Assembly: GCF_003860525.1 (NCBI RefSeq)
Contig: NZ_CP034161.1
Coordinates: forward strand, 124,001-188,000
Length of the DNA stretch: 64,000 bases
DNA from: Epilithonimonas vandammei
Lineage (GTDB): Bacteria > Bacteroidota > Bacteroidia > Flavobacteriales > Weeksellaceae
Direction: 5' to 3'
The position numbers and the translations under genes were made by a program. The notes beneath the pieces are model-generated. The model worked only from the letters and a program-made list of their open reading frames with translations, did not search any database and had not been told where the DNA came from. This document shows positions 46,589 to 54,428 of the stretch, piece by piece (position 1 is the first letter of the stretch; each line of letters begins with the position of its first letter).

Positions 46589-47035
46589 TTACTCCAAAAT
46601 CTGCGCAGCGTGGTCTTTGGTCTTGACTTTCTCAATCACTTGAATGCAGATACCATTTTCATCAAAAACAAAAGTCGTTCTCACAATCCCCATAAACTCT
46701 CTCCCCATAAATTTCTTCAACTGCCAAACTCCAAATTTGTCAATGATATCGTGGTTCTCATCTGCAATGACATCAAATGGCAACTCATTTTTATCACTGA
46801 AATTTTTCTGACGCTTTACAGAATCTGCACTGACCCCCAGTAATTGGTAGCCTTTCTTCTTCAAAACTGAATAATTGTCGCGCAAATTACAAGCTTCAGC
46901 CGTACAACCTGGCGTGCTTGCTTTTGGATAAAAGAAAACAACTAATTTTTTGCCTTTGAATTGTTCTGAATTAATTTCATTCCCTTCTTGATTTGTTCCA
47001 ACAAATTCCGGTAAAGAATCGCCAAGCTTCAGCAT
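46589..47035 (-). CDS. bcp: Thioredoxin-dependent thiol peroxidase (Bcp/PrxQ)
   Basis: This 148-residue peroxiredoxin shows KASTPGCTAEACNLRDNY with peroxidatic Cys44 and resolving Cys49, the arrangement of the two-cysteine PrxQ group. VFFYPK and the GVSADSVKRQKNFSDKNELPF loop are also typical. It reduces peroxides in the cytoplasm with thioredoxin. Its promoter (TAAATTTG, minus strand 47063-47056) overlaps the divergent nth promoter. Confidence 0.95.
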   Translation of the reverse strand: MLKLGDSLPEFVGTNQEGNEINSEQFKGKKLVVFFYPKASTPGCTAEACNLRDNYSVLKKKGYQLLGVSADSVKRQKNFSDKNELPFDVIADENHDIIDKFGVWQLKKFMGREFMGIVRTTFVFDENGICIQVIEKVKTKDHAAQILE

Positions 47036-47041
47036 AATTTA

Positions 47042-47063
47042 TATTTTTGTTGATACAAATTTA
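47042..47063. promoter_or_regulatory. Overlapping divergent promoters of bcp and nth
   Basis: TATTTTTG on the plus strand (47042-47049) serves nth; TAAATTTG on the minus strand (47063-47056) serves bcp. Only 36 bp separate the two start codons, so each -7 box falls near the other gene's transcription start. Confidence 0.6.
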
Positions 47064-47071
47064 GCATCAAA

Positions 47072-47692
47072 ATGACGAAAAAACAAAGAGCGCAGATTAT
47101 TCAGGAAGAATTAGAAAAATTATATCCCGAAGTTCCAATTCCTCTAGACCATAAAGATGCTTACACCCTGATGGTTGCAGTCGCACTCTCTGCACAAACG
47201 ACGGACAGAAAAGTGAACCAAATTACACCAAAACTTTTTGCTGTCGCGGACACGCCTGAGAAAATGGCTAAGCTGAGCATGGAAGAAATCAAGGAACTCA
47301 TCAAAGAAATCGGACTTGCCAATTCCAAAGCGAAAAACCTTAAAAAAATGGCAGAAGTCTTGGTGGAAAAATTCAATTCTGTAGTACCACAAACTTATGA
47401 AGAATTGGAAAGTCTGGCCGGTGTTGGACACAAAACAGCTTCTGTGGTGATGAGCCAAGGATTTGGTTTTCCTGCATTTCCGGTTGATACACATATCCAT
47501 AGATTGATGACACAATGGAAATTAACCTCAGGAAAAAACGTTATAGAAACCGAAAGAGACGCAAAAAATCTTTGGAATGAAAATGTTTGGAATAAGCTTC
47601 ATCTTCAGATTATTTTTTACGGAAGAGAATATTCGCCAGCGAGAGGTAACAAGGAAAACGATTTTATTCCGAAGCTTTTGTTTGAGAAATAA
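47072..47692 (+). CDS. nth: Endonuclease III-like DNA glycosylase/lyase
   Basis: This 206-residue enzyme removes oxidised pyrimidines. The helix-hairpin-helix LAGVGHKTASVVMSQGFG carries the catalytic Lys and the following PVDTHIHRLMTQW carries the catalytic Asp. Unlike E. coli Nth, the C-terminus (IIFYGREYSPARGNKENDF) has none of the four cysteines that bind the [4Fe-4S] cluster. The catalytic parts are complete, so activity is expected without the cluster. Confidence 0.92.
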   Translation: MTKKQRAQIIQEELEKLYPEVPIPLDHKDAYTLMVAVALSAQTTDRKVNQITPKLFAVADTPEKMAKLSMEEIKELIKEIGLANSKAKNLKKMAEVLVEKFNSVVPQTYEELESLAGVGHKTASVVMSQGFGFPAFPVDTHIHRLMTQWKLTSGKNVIETERDAKNLWNENVWNKLHLQIIFYGREYSPARGNKENDFIPKLLFEK

Positions 47693-47735
47693 AAATCAGT
47701 TTTTATTTATGATATTTGTAAAAACAAATAACTAG

Positions 47736-48605
47736 ATGGGAAGTATTGCAACAACAGTTGATGAACAATTAAAAATATTAACAGACAGAGGAATGACTTT
47801 TGATTATGAAGAAGCTAAATTAAAAGAAATTCTACTTGATATTGGTTATTATAAATTAGGATTTTATTGGCATCATTTTCAAAAAGATAGAAATCACAAT
47901 TTCTTAGAAGGGACTAAAATCTCTGATGTAATAAAACTCTACTATCTAGATGTTAACTTAAAATCAGTCCTTGCAAAAGCAATTAATCGAATTGAAGTAA
48001 ACTTTAAAACCAAACTAATTTATTTTGGCTCCAATAAATATAAAGACAATCCTTTTTGGTTTTGTGACACAACTTTGATTGAAGATTATTTTACTGATGA
48101 ATTCCCTAGAGTGTATACAAATAAATTTATCAATGATAACAAGCCAATTAAAAATCATCATAAAAAATATCCAAAGCAAACCTATGCTCCCGCTTGGAAA
48201 ACCTTAGAATTTCTAAGTTTGGGAACTATTATTGTTCTTTATAGTTGTCTAAAAGACATAAATTTAAAGAAGGAAATAGCACTCTGTTTTGGAGTGAAAA
48301 AACCTCAAATATTTGAAAATTATTTAAAAACAATTGTCTTTATACGAAACATTTGTGCTCACAATGATTTACTTTACGACTCTAATACAGCTAAAGAAAT
48401 CGAAACAACACCAATGATAATCTTCAATAATAACAATAGACATTCGTTGGATTCATCAATTAAAGTCATTCTTTATTTCCTAGGTCAAGTTTCAGCAAAC
48501 AGAAGAAATGAGGTCCAAAAAGAAATTGATATTATCTTTAGAGAACATCAAAGTAATCCTATAATTTCAACCATTCTTACAGAAAAAAGCAATTATAGAT
48601 TTTAG
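47736..48605 (+). CDS. Abi family (AbiD/AbiF-like) HEPN protein
   Basis: This 289-residue protein belongs to the Abi_2 family of abortive-infection proteins. The N-terminal region (DEQLKILTDRGMTFDYEE, LLDIGYYKLGFYWHHF) and LAKAINRIEVNFKTKLIY are family hallmarks. A HEPN ribonuclease signature R-x4-H lies at Arg204-His209 (RNICAHND). Such proteins are thought to cut RNA on phage attack and stop growth. It stands alone between nth and HPP genes, with no protein antitoxin nearby. A candidate small RNA follows directly. Confidence 0.85.
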   Translation: MGSIATTVDEQLKILTDRGMTFDYEEAKLKEILLDIGYYKLGFYWHHFQKDRNHNFLEGTKISDVIKLYYLDVNLKSVLAKAINRIEVNFKTKLIYFGSNKYKDNPFWFCDTTLIEDYFTDEFPRVYTNKFINDNKPIKNHHKKYPKQTYAPAWKTLEFLSLGTIIVLYSCLKDINLKKEIALCFGVKKPQIFENYLKTIVFIRNICAHNDLLYDSNTAKEIETTPMIIFNNNNRHSLDSSIKVILYFLGQVSANRRNEVQKEIDIIFREHQSNPIISTILTEKSNYRF

Positions 48606-48614
48606 CTTAGATTT

Positions 48615-48735
48615 TTGTATGTACCAAAAATGTTATATATTTGCGGAACAAAAGTGCCCAACTTATCATTTGCATAGGCGCTGCACTCTAAAAAATTAAA
48701 ATTCATCCCAGACTTGCTCTGGGATTTTTATTGTT
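48615..48735 (+). ncRNA. Candidate small RNA downstream of the Abi gene
   Basis: Ten bases past the abi stop a full promoter appears: TTG (48615-48617), 18-nt spacer, TATATTTG (48636-48643). About 60 nt after the expected start (near 48650) lies a terminator, ATCCCAGA with TCTGGGAT (48705-48725), followed by T residues. The 80-nt product can form AGTGCC (48653-48658) with GGCGCT (48677-48682). No reading frame of note is inside. An RNA partner of the Abi protein is possible; an untranslated read-through piece is the alternative. Confidence 0.45.
48705..48729 (+). terminator. Terminator of the candidate small RNA
   Basis: An eight-base perfect stem with a CTTGC loop (48713-48717), followed by TTTTTATT. 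Confidence 0.75.
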
Positions 48736-48747
48736 AATATTCAAAAC

Positions 48748-49344
48748 TTAATTTTTATTCTTCAGCATTCTCCTCATATGGTAATATTTGGTTTGCTTGA
48801 TGTGATGCGGATATTTTCTTCCTTTCGGAATATTATTGAAAATCAAAGCCATAATTAACAAAATTAGAACGCCACTCAAAACTGGAGACAAAGCATACCA
48901 ATATCCCAATTCTTGAATTTTGTCTGATGGAAGAACTGCAATCAAAGCGGTTGCGCCACCTGGAGGATGCATTGTTTTGGTAATTTGCATCACAACAATA
49001 GAAGAAGCGACTGCAATAGAAGCATTCAACCAAAGAATATCTGGTACGAATTTATAAGCCGTAACACCAACTAAAGCCGACAAAACGTGTCCGCCAATCA
49101 GATTTCTGGGTTGCGCTAAAGGGCTATTTACAGCGCCATAAATCAAAACACTTGATGCGCCGAATGAACCAATTAGAAAAATATTTTCAATCTCTGAGAA
49201 ATGTTGAGACTGCAAAAAAGCAATCAATCCTATTCCGAAAAAAGCTCCAAGAAAGGACCAAAAATGGTCTTTGAAATCAACAAGCGTTTCCTGATAAAAG
49301 ATATATTTAGTTTGCCTTAGTCTTCTTTTGATATGCCTGCTCAT
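48748..49344 (-). CDS. HPP family membrane protein
   Basis: This 198-residue protein has four or five membrane helices. The HPP signature occurs in TKTMHPPGGATALIAVL, and QPRNLIGGHVLSALVG is also typical. Some HPP proteins are linked to nitrite transport in chloroplasts; the bacterial role is unclear. The ATG at 49344 is chosen because it overlaps the DUF885 stop in an ATGA arrangement; a longer frame from 49404 would overlap that gene by 60 bp. Confidence 0.85.
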   Translation of the reverse strand: MSRHIKRRLRQTKYIFYQETLVDFKDHFWSFLGAFFGIGLIAFLQSQHFSEIENIFLIGSFGASSVLIYGAVNSPLAQPRNLIGGHVLSALVGVTAYKFVPDILWLNASIAVASSIVVMQITKTMHPPGGATALIAVLPSDKIQELGYWYALSPVLSGVLILLIMALIFNNIPKGRKYPHHIKQTKYYHMRRMLKNKN

Positions 49345-51149
49345 TGCTTCACACCTTTCGACCAAAGATTCATTTTTCTTTCCAAAACTTCCAGAGGAAG
49401 GCAACCTTGGCTCAAAACTTCATCGTGGAAAGAAGCCAAATTAAATTTCTTGCCTTGCTCATTTTGGCACTTATTTCTTAATTCTCTGATTTTCATTGCT
49501 CCGGTTTTGTAACTCAAAGCTTGTCCAGGCAAAGCCATATATCGCTCCACTTCCGCAGTTGCACCAGCTTCGTCATAAGCGACATTGCTTAAGAAATATT
49601 TAATCGCTTCTTCGCGAGACATTTGTCCTGTGTGGATTCCTGTATCAATAACAAGACGAACTGCTCTCAACATCTCATCACTCAAAGAACCCATTTTTTG
49701 ATAAGGATCTGTATAAAGCCCAAACTCTGAACCTAAAGATTCGCAATACAATGCCCAACCTTCGCCGTAAGCACCAATCCAACCGAATCTCATAAACTTT
49801 GGTAATTTGGTATTTTCCTGTTGCAAAGAAATCTGATAATGATGTCCGGGAATCGCTTCGTGCAGGAAAAGAGACTCCATTCCGGATGTCACATTGAATT
49901 TTGTTGGGTCAGGAATCGGCATATAAAAAATCCCTGGACGTTTTCCATCGGCACTTCCTTGGATATATTCTGCACTAGCACTCGCTTCACGGTATTTTTC
50001 TGTTTGGCGAATTTCAAAAGGTGTTTTAGGCGTAACGTTGAACATCGTTTTCAGCTTCGGAGTGATTTTGTCCAAAATTGATTGGAAGCCTGCCAATACT
50101 TCTGCCGAAGTTTTATAAGGCATTGCTTTTGGGTCGGTTTTCACATAATTCAGAAATTCTTCCAAAGAACCTTGGAACTCAACTTGAGCTTTCACTTGTT
50201 CCATTTCTTTACGGATTCGTGCGACTTCTTCCAATCCGGTTTTATGGATCTCATCCGGTGTTTTATCTGTTGTAGTCCAGCTTTTGACATAATAAGCATA
50301 AACATTATTACCATTTGGCAATGCATCATAACCATCTGTCGTTCTAGCTTTTGGCAAATATTCTTTTTCTAAAAAATCAGCCATTTTGAGATAGGCAGGA
50401 ATCAACTTATTCTTGATAGCATCTTGGTAAAGCTTGGCATATTTGTTAGCAGTCACCGGCTTGAAATCTTTTGGAAGGTTTTTTATAGGACCGTAAAAAA
50501 TATTTTTATCGATTTCGAAAGTTGTGATTTCCTCGGCTTTCATCTGTGGAATCATTTTTAGGACTAATGATTTTGGAAGTACTGTATTATTTTTGATTCC
50601 TAATCTAAAATTCTCAATTGCAGAGTCCATCCAAATTGGGAATTCATCAATTCTTTTCAACCAATTTTCATAATCTTTTTCGGTTTTAAAAGGCTGAATT
50701 CCTGTTCCACTTCCCAGCATTGGAAAAGTCAAAGGCAAACCATCAAACTGTGTGAAAGGAATATATTCTGGATGATAAGCATAACGCTCCTGCTTGTCTA
50801 CCAAGGTGTATTCTAGAACATCATAAACTACTTTATGATCATCATCCAGATTATTGTAATCAATTGACTTTAGCCGATTATGCACCGAATTATAGAAAGC
50901 AATTTCTTTTTTGATGAAATCCTGGCTGAGATTATCCGGAAGCATGTCATTATACCTATCGTCACCCTGAGAAGTAGCTTCCAAAGGGTAAAATTTCAAA
51001 TATTCCTCATAATAATTAGATGCGATAGAATCGAGTTCAGAAGTGGCTGAACCTATGGTCGTTATCATTACAGGAGAATCATCTTTTTTGCAAGAAAAGA
51101 AGCAATAAGCCAAGATGGTTACACATATAATTTTACACAGATGCGTCAT
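49341..51149 (-). CDS. DUF885 family lipoprotein, probable metallopeptidase
   Basis: This 602-residue protein has a lipoprotein signal with the lipobox FFSCKK at about residue 20, so it is anchored to a membrane facing the periplasm. The zinc-site motif HEAIPGHHYQ, followed by WALYCESLGSEFG, is the DUF885 hallmark and fits a gluzincin-like peptidase. Other members cleave small peptides or esters, but substrates are mostly unknown. It is translationally coupled to the HPP gene. Confidence 0.88.
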   Translation of the reverse strand: MTHLCKIICVTILAYCFFSCKKDDSPVMITTIGSATSELDSIASNYYEEYLKFYPLEATSQGDDRYNDMLPDNLSQDFIKKEIAFYNSVHNRLKSIDYNNLDDDHKVVYDVLEYTLVDKQERYAYHPEYIPFTQFDGLPLTFPMLGSGTGIQPFKTEKDYENWLKRIDEFPIWMDSAIENFRLGIKNNTVLPKSLVLKMIPQMKAEEITTFEIDKNIFYGPIKNLPKDFKPVTANKYAKLYQDAIKNKLIPAYLKMADFLEKEYLPKARTTDGYDALPNGNNVYAYYVKSWTTTDKTPDEIHKTGLEEVARIRKEMEQVKAQVEFQGSLEEFLNYVKTDPKAMPYKTSAEVLAGFQSILDKITPKLKTMFNVTPKTPFEIRQTEKYREASASAEYIQGSADGKRPGIFYMPIPDPTKFNVTSGMESLFLHEAIPGHHYQISLQQENTKLPKFMRFGWIGAYGEGWALYCESLGSEFGLYTDPYQKMGSLSDEMLRAVRLVIDTGIHTGQMSREEAIKYFLSNVAYDEAGATAEVERYMALPGQALSYKTGAMKIRELRNKCQNEQGKKFNLASFHDEVLSQGCLPLEVLERKMNLWSKGVKQ

Positions 51150-51310
51150 TCAATATAGATTTGATATTGTAAAGATAAGATTTAAAATGCATTTTCGGAC
51201 TCCATCCACCAGCACAACAATTAATAAGTTATACTAATTCTATAATTTATCTTTCTTAAAACTAATAATAAAAATAACCCACAAAAATTTTTCAAATTCA
51301 ACCAAATTTT

Positions 51311-51318
51311 TATCTTTG
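51311..51318 (+). promoter_or_regulatory. -7 promoter box (TATCTTTG) upstream of the acidic protein gene
   Basis: It matches TAnnTTTG, 41 nt before the ATG at 51360. Confidence 0.5.
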
Positions 51319-51359
51319 TTAAGCACAATTTAAATTATCAAAAACTCAATATCCTTATA

Positions 51360-51818
51360 ATGAAAGGAATATTAAAGATCTATCATCCGGAAGAAACTCT
51401 GAAATATTTTATCAGAAACACCTATTGCAAATCCGTTTATCTTAATGCCCAGAATTTCTTGGAAGTAGAAATCATCACGGATGATTCTCTGGAACATGTG
51501 GATGACGATTCCTTACAATACCAATTTCCCCAATTATCGCTTAACATTTCCGAGTTCCCAATAGCGGAATCTGAACTGGAAGGAAAAACTTTTCTTGTAG
51601 AAGACACAGAAGAAGACACTTACACAGAAGTTGACCTCTATGACGATGATGAAGCTTTTCTCTATGATAATGATCTGAGCTTTTCGAAAAACGATAAAAA
51701 TGAGCTGGAGCTTTGCTGGAAAGGTAATATTACGGATTTTTACACAGGATCCGAAGAGCCTATTCCTTTTAAGCTCAAGTGCAACTTTCGTCAGGACGAC
51801 ATCGAAGTAGACGATTAA
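51360..51818 (+). CDS. Acidic protein of unknown function
   Basis: This 152-residue cytoplasmic protein is very rich in Asp and Glu, for example VEDTEEDTYTEVDLYDDDEA, and has no signal peptide or membrane helix. The first third (MKGILKIYHPEETLKYFIRN) is more ordered. I do not recognise a family. It precedes the TonB-like gene by 73 bp in the same direction, with an inverted repeat between them. Confidence 0.65.
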   Translation: MKGILKIYHPEETLKYFIRNTYCKSVYLNAQNFLEVEIITDDSLEHVDDDSLQYQFPQLSLNISEFPIAESELEGKTFLVEDTEEDTYTEVDLYDDDEAFLYDNDLSFSKNDKNELELCWKGNITDFYTGSEEPIPFKLKCNFRQDDIEVDD

Positions 51819-51851
51819 TCCGTATCCAAAAAATAATAATTATATTTACGA

Positions 51852-51877
51852 TTCGTTATAAAACTAATTATAACGAA
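51852..51877. promoter_or_regulatory. Inverted repeat upstream of the TonB-like gene
   Basis: TTCGTTATAA (51852-51861) and TTATAACGAA (51868-51877) are perfect 10-bp arms around a six-base spacer, 15 bp before the start codon. The place and symmetry suggest a repressor operator or an mRNA hairpin at the ribosome site. Confidence 0.4.
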
Positions 51878-51891
51878 AATACTTGATTGGG

Positions 51892-52821
51892 ATGTATCAG
51901 GATTTGGATGATATCGTTTTTGAAGACCGGCATAAAGCTTATGGTGCTTACGAATTCCGTAAACATTACGAATATACGCTGACTAAAGCACTTGTAGTCG
52001 GGATGTTTATTTTTCTGATTATTTTCTTTATTCCTGCAAATGTCATCAAAGCTCCCAAAAAAACGGCTGTAAATAGTGAAAGGATCATTCCTGTGGAACT
52101 TACGGAAATGCGCATTAACTACGGCGATAACCGAAATGGAAATGGCATAGATGAGCCAAAGGAAGAAGCAGGAAGTCCCGCTCCGATTATTGATAAAAAA
52201 GAGGAAAAAGATATCATTACAGAAACGGTCAAAATCTCTAAAGAAAGAGTTGATAAAGATATACCTGACAATGTAATTCCTACACCAACCAGGATAAAAG
52301 AACAGCCCGTAACCGCCAAAAAATCAACAGATAAACCCAACCCTAACACTGCCGCCAACTCAACCAAAAATACAACCGGTAAGTCTGTCGTAAAAGGCGA
52401 CATCAAAAAAGAAAATGCAACTGGAGATGGGAAAGGGAATGCCGCAATCGGAAATCTATTGAAAGGACGAGGAACAAAATCCGGCTCTCAAGGAAACGGA
52501 ACAGGACCGGGAAATTATGGTGACCCACTTGGTGGAGATGGCGATGGAAATAGCTTAATTGGAATTGATAGGAAATTAACCGGATTCATCCCGGGAACGA
52601 TGGGACGAGGCGGCGCGCAACCCAACCACGACTGTTCTGCAAGCGGTAGCATCACCATTTCTTACACGGTAGACAAATCCGGAAAAGTCACTTCTGCTAG
52701 GCGACAAAGTGGTATCTCAGACCCTTGCGTAGTAAGCACCGCAATAAGTTGGGTAAAACAATACGTGAAAGCAGAATCTGCAAATGCCTCGTCCAAAGGA
52801 ACTTATAAGATCACTTTTTAA
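51892..52821 (+). CDS. TonB-like energy transducer
   Basis: This 309-residue protein starts MYQDLDDIVFEDRHKAYGAYEFR, a start typical of Bacteroidota TonB proteins. A membrane helix follows (about 34-52), then a Pro/Lys/Asn-rich periplasmic spacer and a C-terminal domain of about 80 residues. That domain begins LTGFIPGTMGRGG and contains CSASGSITISYTVDKSGKVT and WVKQYVKAE. The ATG at 51892 is preferred to TTG 51883. The C-terminal domain is closely similar to that of the gene at 53567. It probably couples the proton-driven ExbB channel to outer-membrane transport. Confidence 0.8.
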   Translation: MYQDLDDIVFEDRHKAYGAYEFRKHYEYTLTKALVVGMFIFLIIFFIPANVIKAPKKTAVNSERIIPVELTEMRINYGDNRNGNGIDEPKEEAGSPAPIIDKKEEKDIITETVKISKERVDKDIPDNVIPTPTRIKEQPVTAKKSTDKPNPNTAANSTKNTTGKSVVKGDIKKENATGDGKGNAAIGNLLKGRGTKSGSQGNGTGPGNYGDPLGGDGDGNSLIGIDRKLTGFIPGTMGRGGAQPNHDCSASGSITISYTVDKSGKVTSARRQSGISDPCVVSTAISWVKQYVKAESANASSKGTYKITF

Positions 52822-52890
52822 AATTCCTATTAATAACCATTTTTCGTAAATTCCTTCATAATCTATTCGGATTAATCATCAACTAATTCA

Positions 52891-52898
52891 TAAATTTG
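52891..52898 (+). promoter_or_regulatory. -7 promoter box of the ExbB gene (TAAATTTG)
   Basis: It matches TAnnTTTG, 25 nt before the ATG at 52924; it suggests that ExbB and the following gene have their own transcript. Confidence 0.5.
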
Positions 52899-52923
52899 AA
52901 ACTATAAAATAACAGACAAAACT

Positions 52924-53565
52924 ATGGCAAATCAAAATATTTCTATTTGGGAATTCCTTTTTGGTGGAGGCTTACTAAGTGTTTCTCTTATCATCATCCT
53001 CATATTTTCAGGAATTGCAGCCATTGTTTTTTTTGGACAGAAATTATACGCGCTCAACAGAGAAAATCAAGTTGATCCTTATCTTCTGAAAAATGTAAAC
53101 GACCTTCTGAATGACGGCAGAATCCAATCTGCTGTAGATTTTTGCAGAAGAGATAATTCGCCAGAATCCAGAAGTGTAGAAAAGGGGCTTTCCAGATTGG
53201 GAAGACCTGTGAGCGAAATTGCCAACGCCATGGAAACTCACGCTCAAATAGAACTCAACAAAGCTGAAAAAAATATCAACTATTTGGCAACACTGTCCGG
53301 CGCAGCGCCGATGTTGGGACTTTTAGGCGGTGTTTTGATTTTGGCCTCAACTTTCGGAACTTTATCAAAAACTGATACTGTGATAGCGCAAAACCTTTTA
53401 GCTGCTAATTTTTATAAAGCTTTAGCACCTTCGGCTGTTGGTCTTATCGTTGGATTTTTGTCTTATATTTTTCATAACATTTTGGTTGGAAAAGTTGATT
53501 ATCTATTGATGAAAATTCAGTATCACACCAATGAGTTTTTAGACATCATCAACAAACCTTCTTAA
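52924..53565 (+). CDS. MotA/TolQ/ExbB family proton channel protein
   Basis: This 213-residue membrane protein has three helices: about 16-37, about 122-145 and 160-185. The conserved helix 2/3 motifs are visible in LATLSGAAPMLGLLGGVLILASTFGT and FYKALAPSAVGLIVGFLSYIFHN. In ExbB-ExbD-TonB complexes this subunit forms the pentameric stator. No exbD lies beside it; the next gene, one base away, encodes a TonB-like protein with an N-terminal helix instead. Confidence 0.9.
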   Translation: MANQNISIWEFLFGGGLLSVSLIIILIFSGIAAIVFFGQKLYALNRENQVDPYLLKNVNDLLNDGRIQSAVDFCRRDNSPESRSVEKGLSRLGRPVSEIANAMETHAQIELNKAEKNINYLATLSGAAPMLGLLGGVLILASTFGTLSKTDTVIAQNLLAANFYKALAPSAVGLIVGFLSYIFHNILVGKVDYLLMKIQYHTNEFLDIINKPS

Positions 53566-53566
53566 G

Positions 53567-54217
53567 ATGGAATTCCAAAGAAGAACAAAAAAATTATCCG
53601 GATTGCCAATTGCCTTTTATGTAGTTGCATTGTTATTTTTTGTGCTTTTATTTTCGTTCTATTCTCTTTATTACAAAGCTTCTGAACAAACAAAACCTGT
53701 TATTGTAGAAACTCCAAAACCGATTGAAGAACCCAAAGCAGATTCTATCATAAAACCGGAAATATATGTGCCAGACGTTGAAGTTTTACCCCCAGACACG
53801 GTGGCTCTAGCAAAAGAAACGCCCGCAGTAAAAGAAGAAAAGAAGGACGCACCAAACACGGAGAAAGAAGATAAGAAACTTGCAAAAAAAGACGACTCTT
53901 CGACTCCGCTCAGAGTGATAGATTCTGATTCTAAAGATGATAAAATCACTAAAATCGGGAAAGACAGAATTCTTACAGGTTTCATTCCGGGAACGATGGG
54001 AAAAGCTGGAAAACTTCCTACGCACAATTGCAAAACCAAAGGTAAGTTGGTAATGTTCATCACGGTTGATAAAGCTGGAAATGTAACCAATGCTGGACGA
54101 AGCAGCGGAATCAAAGATGCGTGCAATATCACGGCTGCTGTGATTTGGACAAAACAATATGTGAAAGCCAAAAAATCACAGAATATTTCGCAAGGAACTT
54201 ATACGATTGTTTTTTAA
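53567..54217 (+). CDS. TonB-like protein in the place of ExbD
   Basis: This 216-residue protein has a cytoplasmic start MEFQRRTKKLSGLP, one membrane helix (about 15-37), a Lys/Glu/Pro-rich spacer and an 80-residue C-terminal domain. That domain (ILTGFIPGTMGKAGKLPTHN, VMFITVDKAGNVTNAGRSSG, WTKQYVKAKKSQN) is a paralogue of the one in the gene at 51892. The single helix plus periplasmic domain is also the layout of ExbD, but no ExbD-type Asp is seen in the helix. It probably partners ExbB. Confidence 0.75.
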   Translation: MEFQRRTKKLSGLPIAFYVVALLFFVLLFSFYSLYYKASEQTKPVIVETPKPIEEPKADSIIKPEIYVPDVEVLPPDTVALAKETPAVKEEKKDAPNTEKEDKKLAKKDDSSTPLRVIDSDSKDDKITKIGKDRILTGFIPGTMGKAGKLPTHNCKTKGKLVMFITVDKAGNVTNAGRSSGIKDACNITAAVIWTKQYVKAKKSQNISQGTYTIVF

Positions 54218-54428
54218 ATTATTTGGGCGCCATTTCCGGCTGTCACTACTCGCTTTTTTATTTTTTCCCACGCTTTCCTCCACAAAAAAAATAAAAAGAG
54301 CTCAAACATGCCGTTCCATCCGGGGCGCAGTTTTGCCAATTTTTTCACCTTTCTACCCAAACAGAAATTTTTCAACATTTTAAATAGAATTCTTTTTGTT
54401 ATCTTAAATTTGTATTTCACTTCATACT

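Noticed and set aside
54214..54420. A 68-residue basic open frame on the minus strand between the TonB-like gene and folC
   Set aside because: It overlaps the convergent gene end and the folC promoter region, its composition is repeat-like, and it matches no family.
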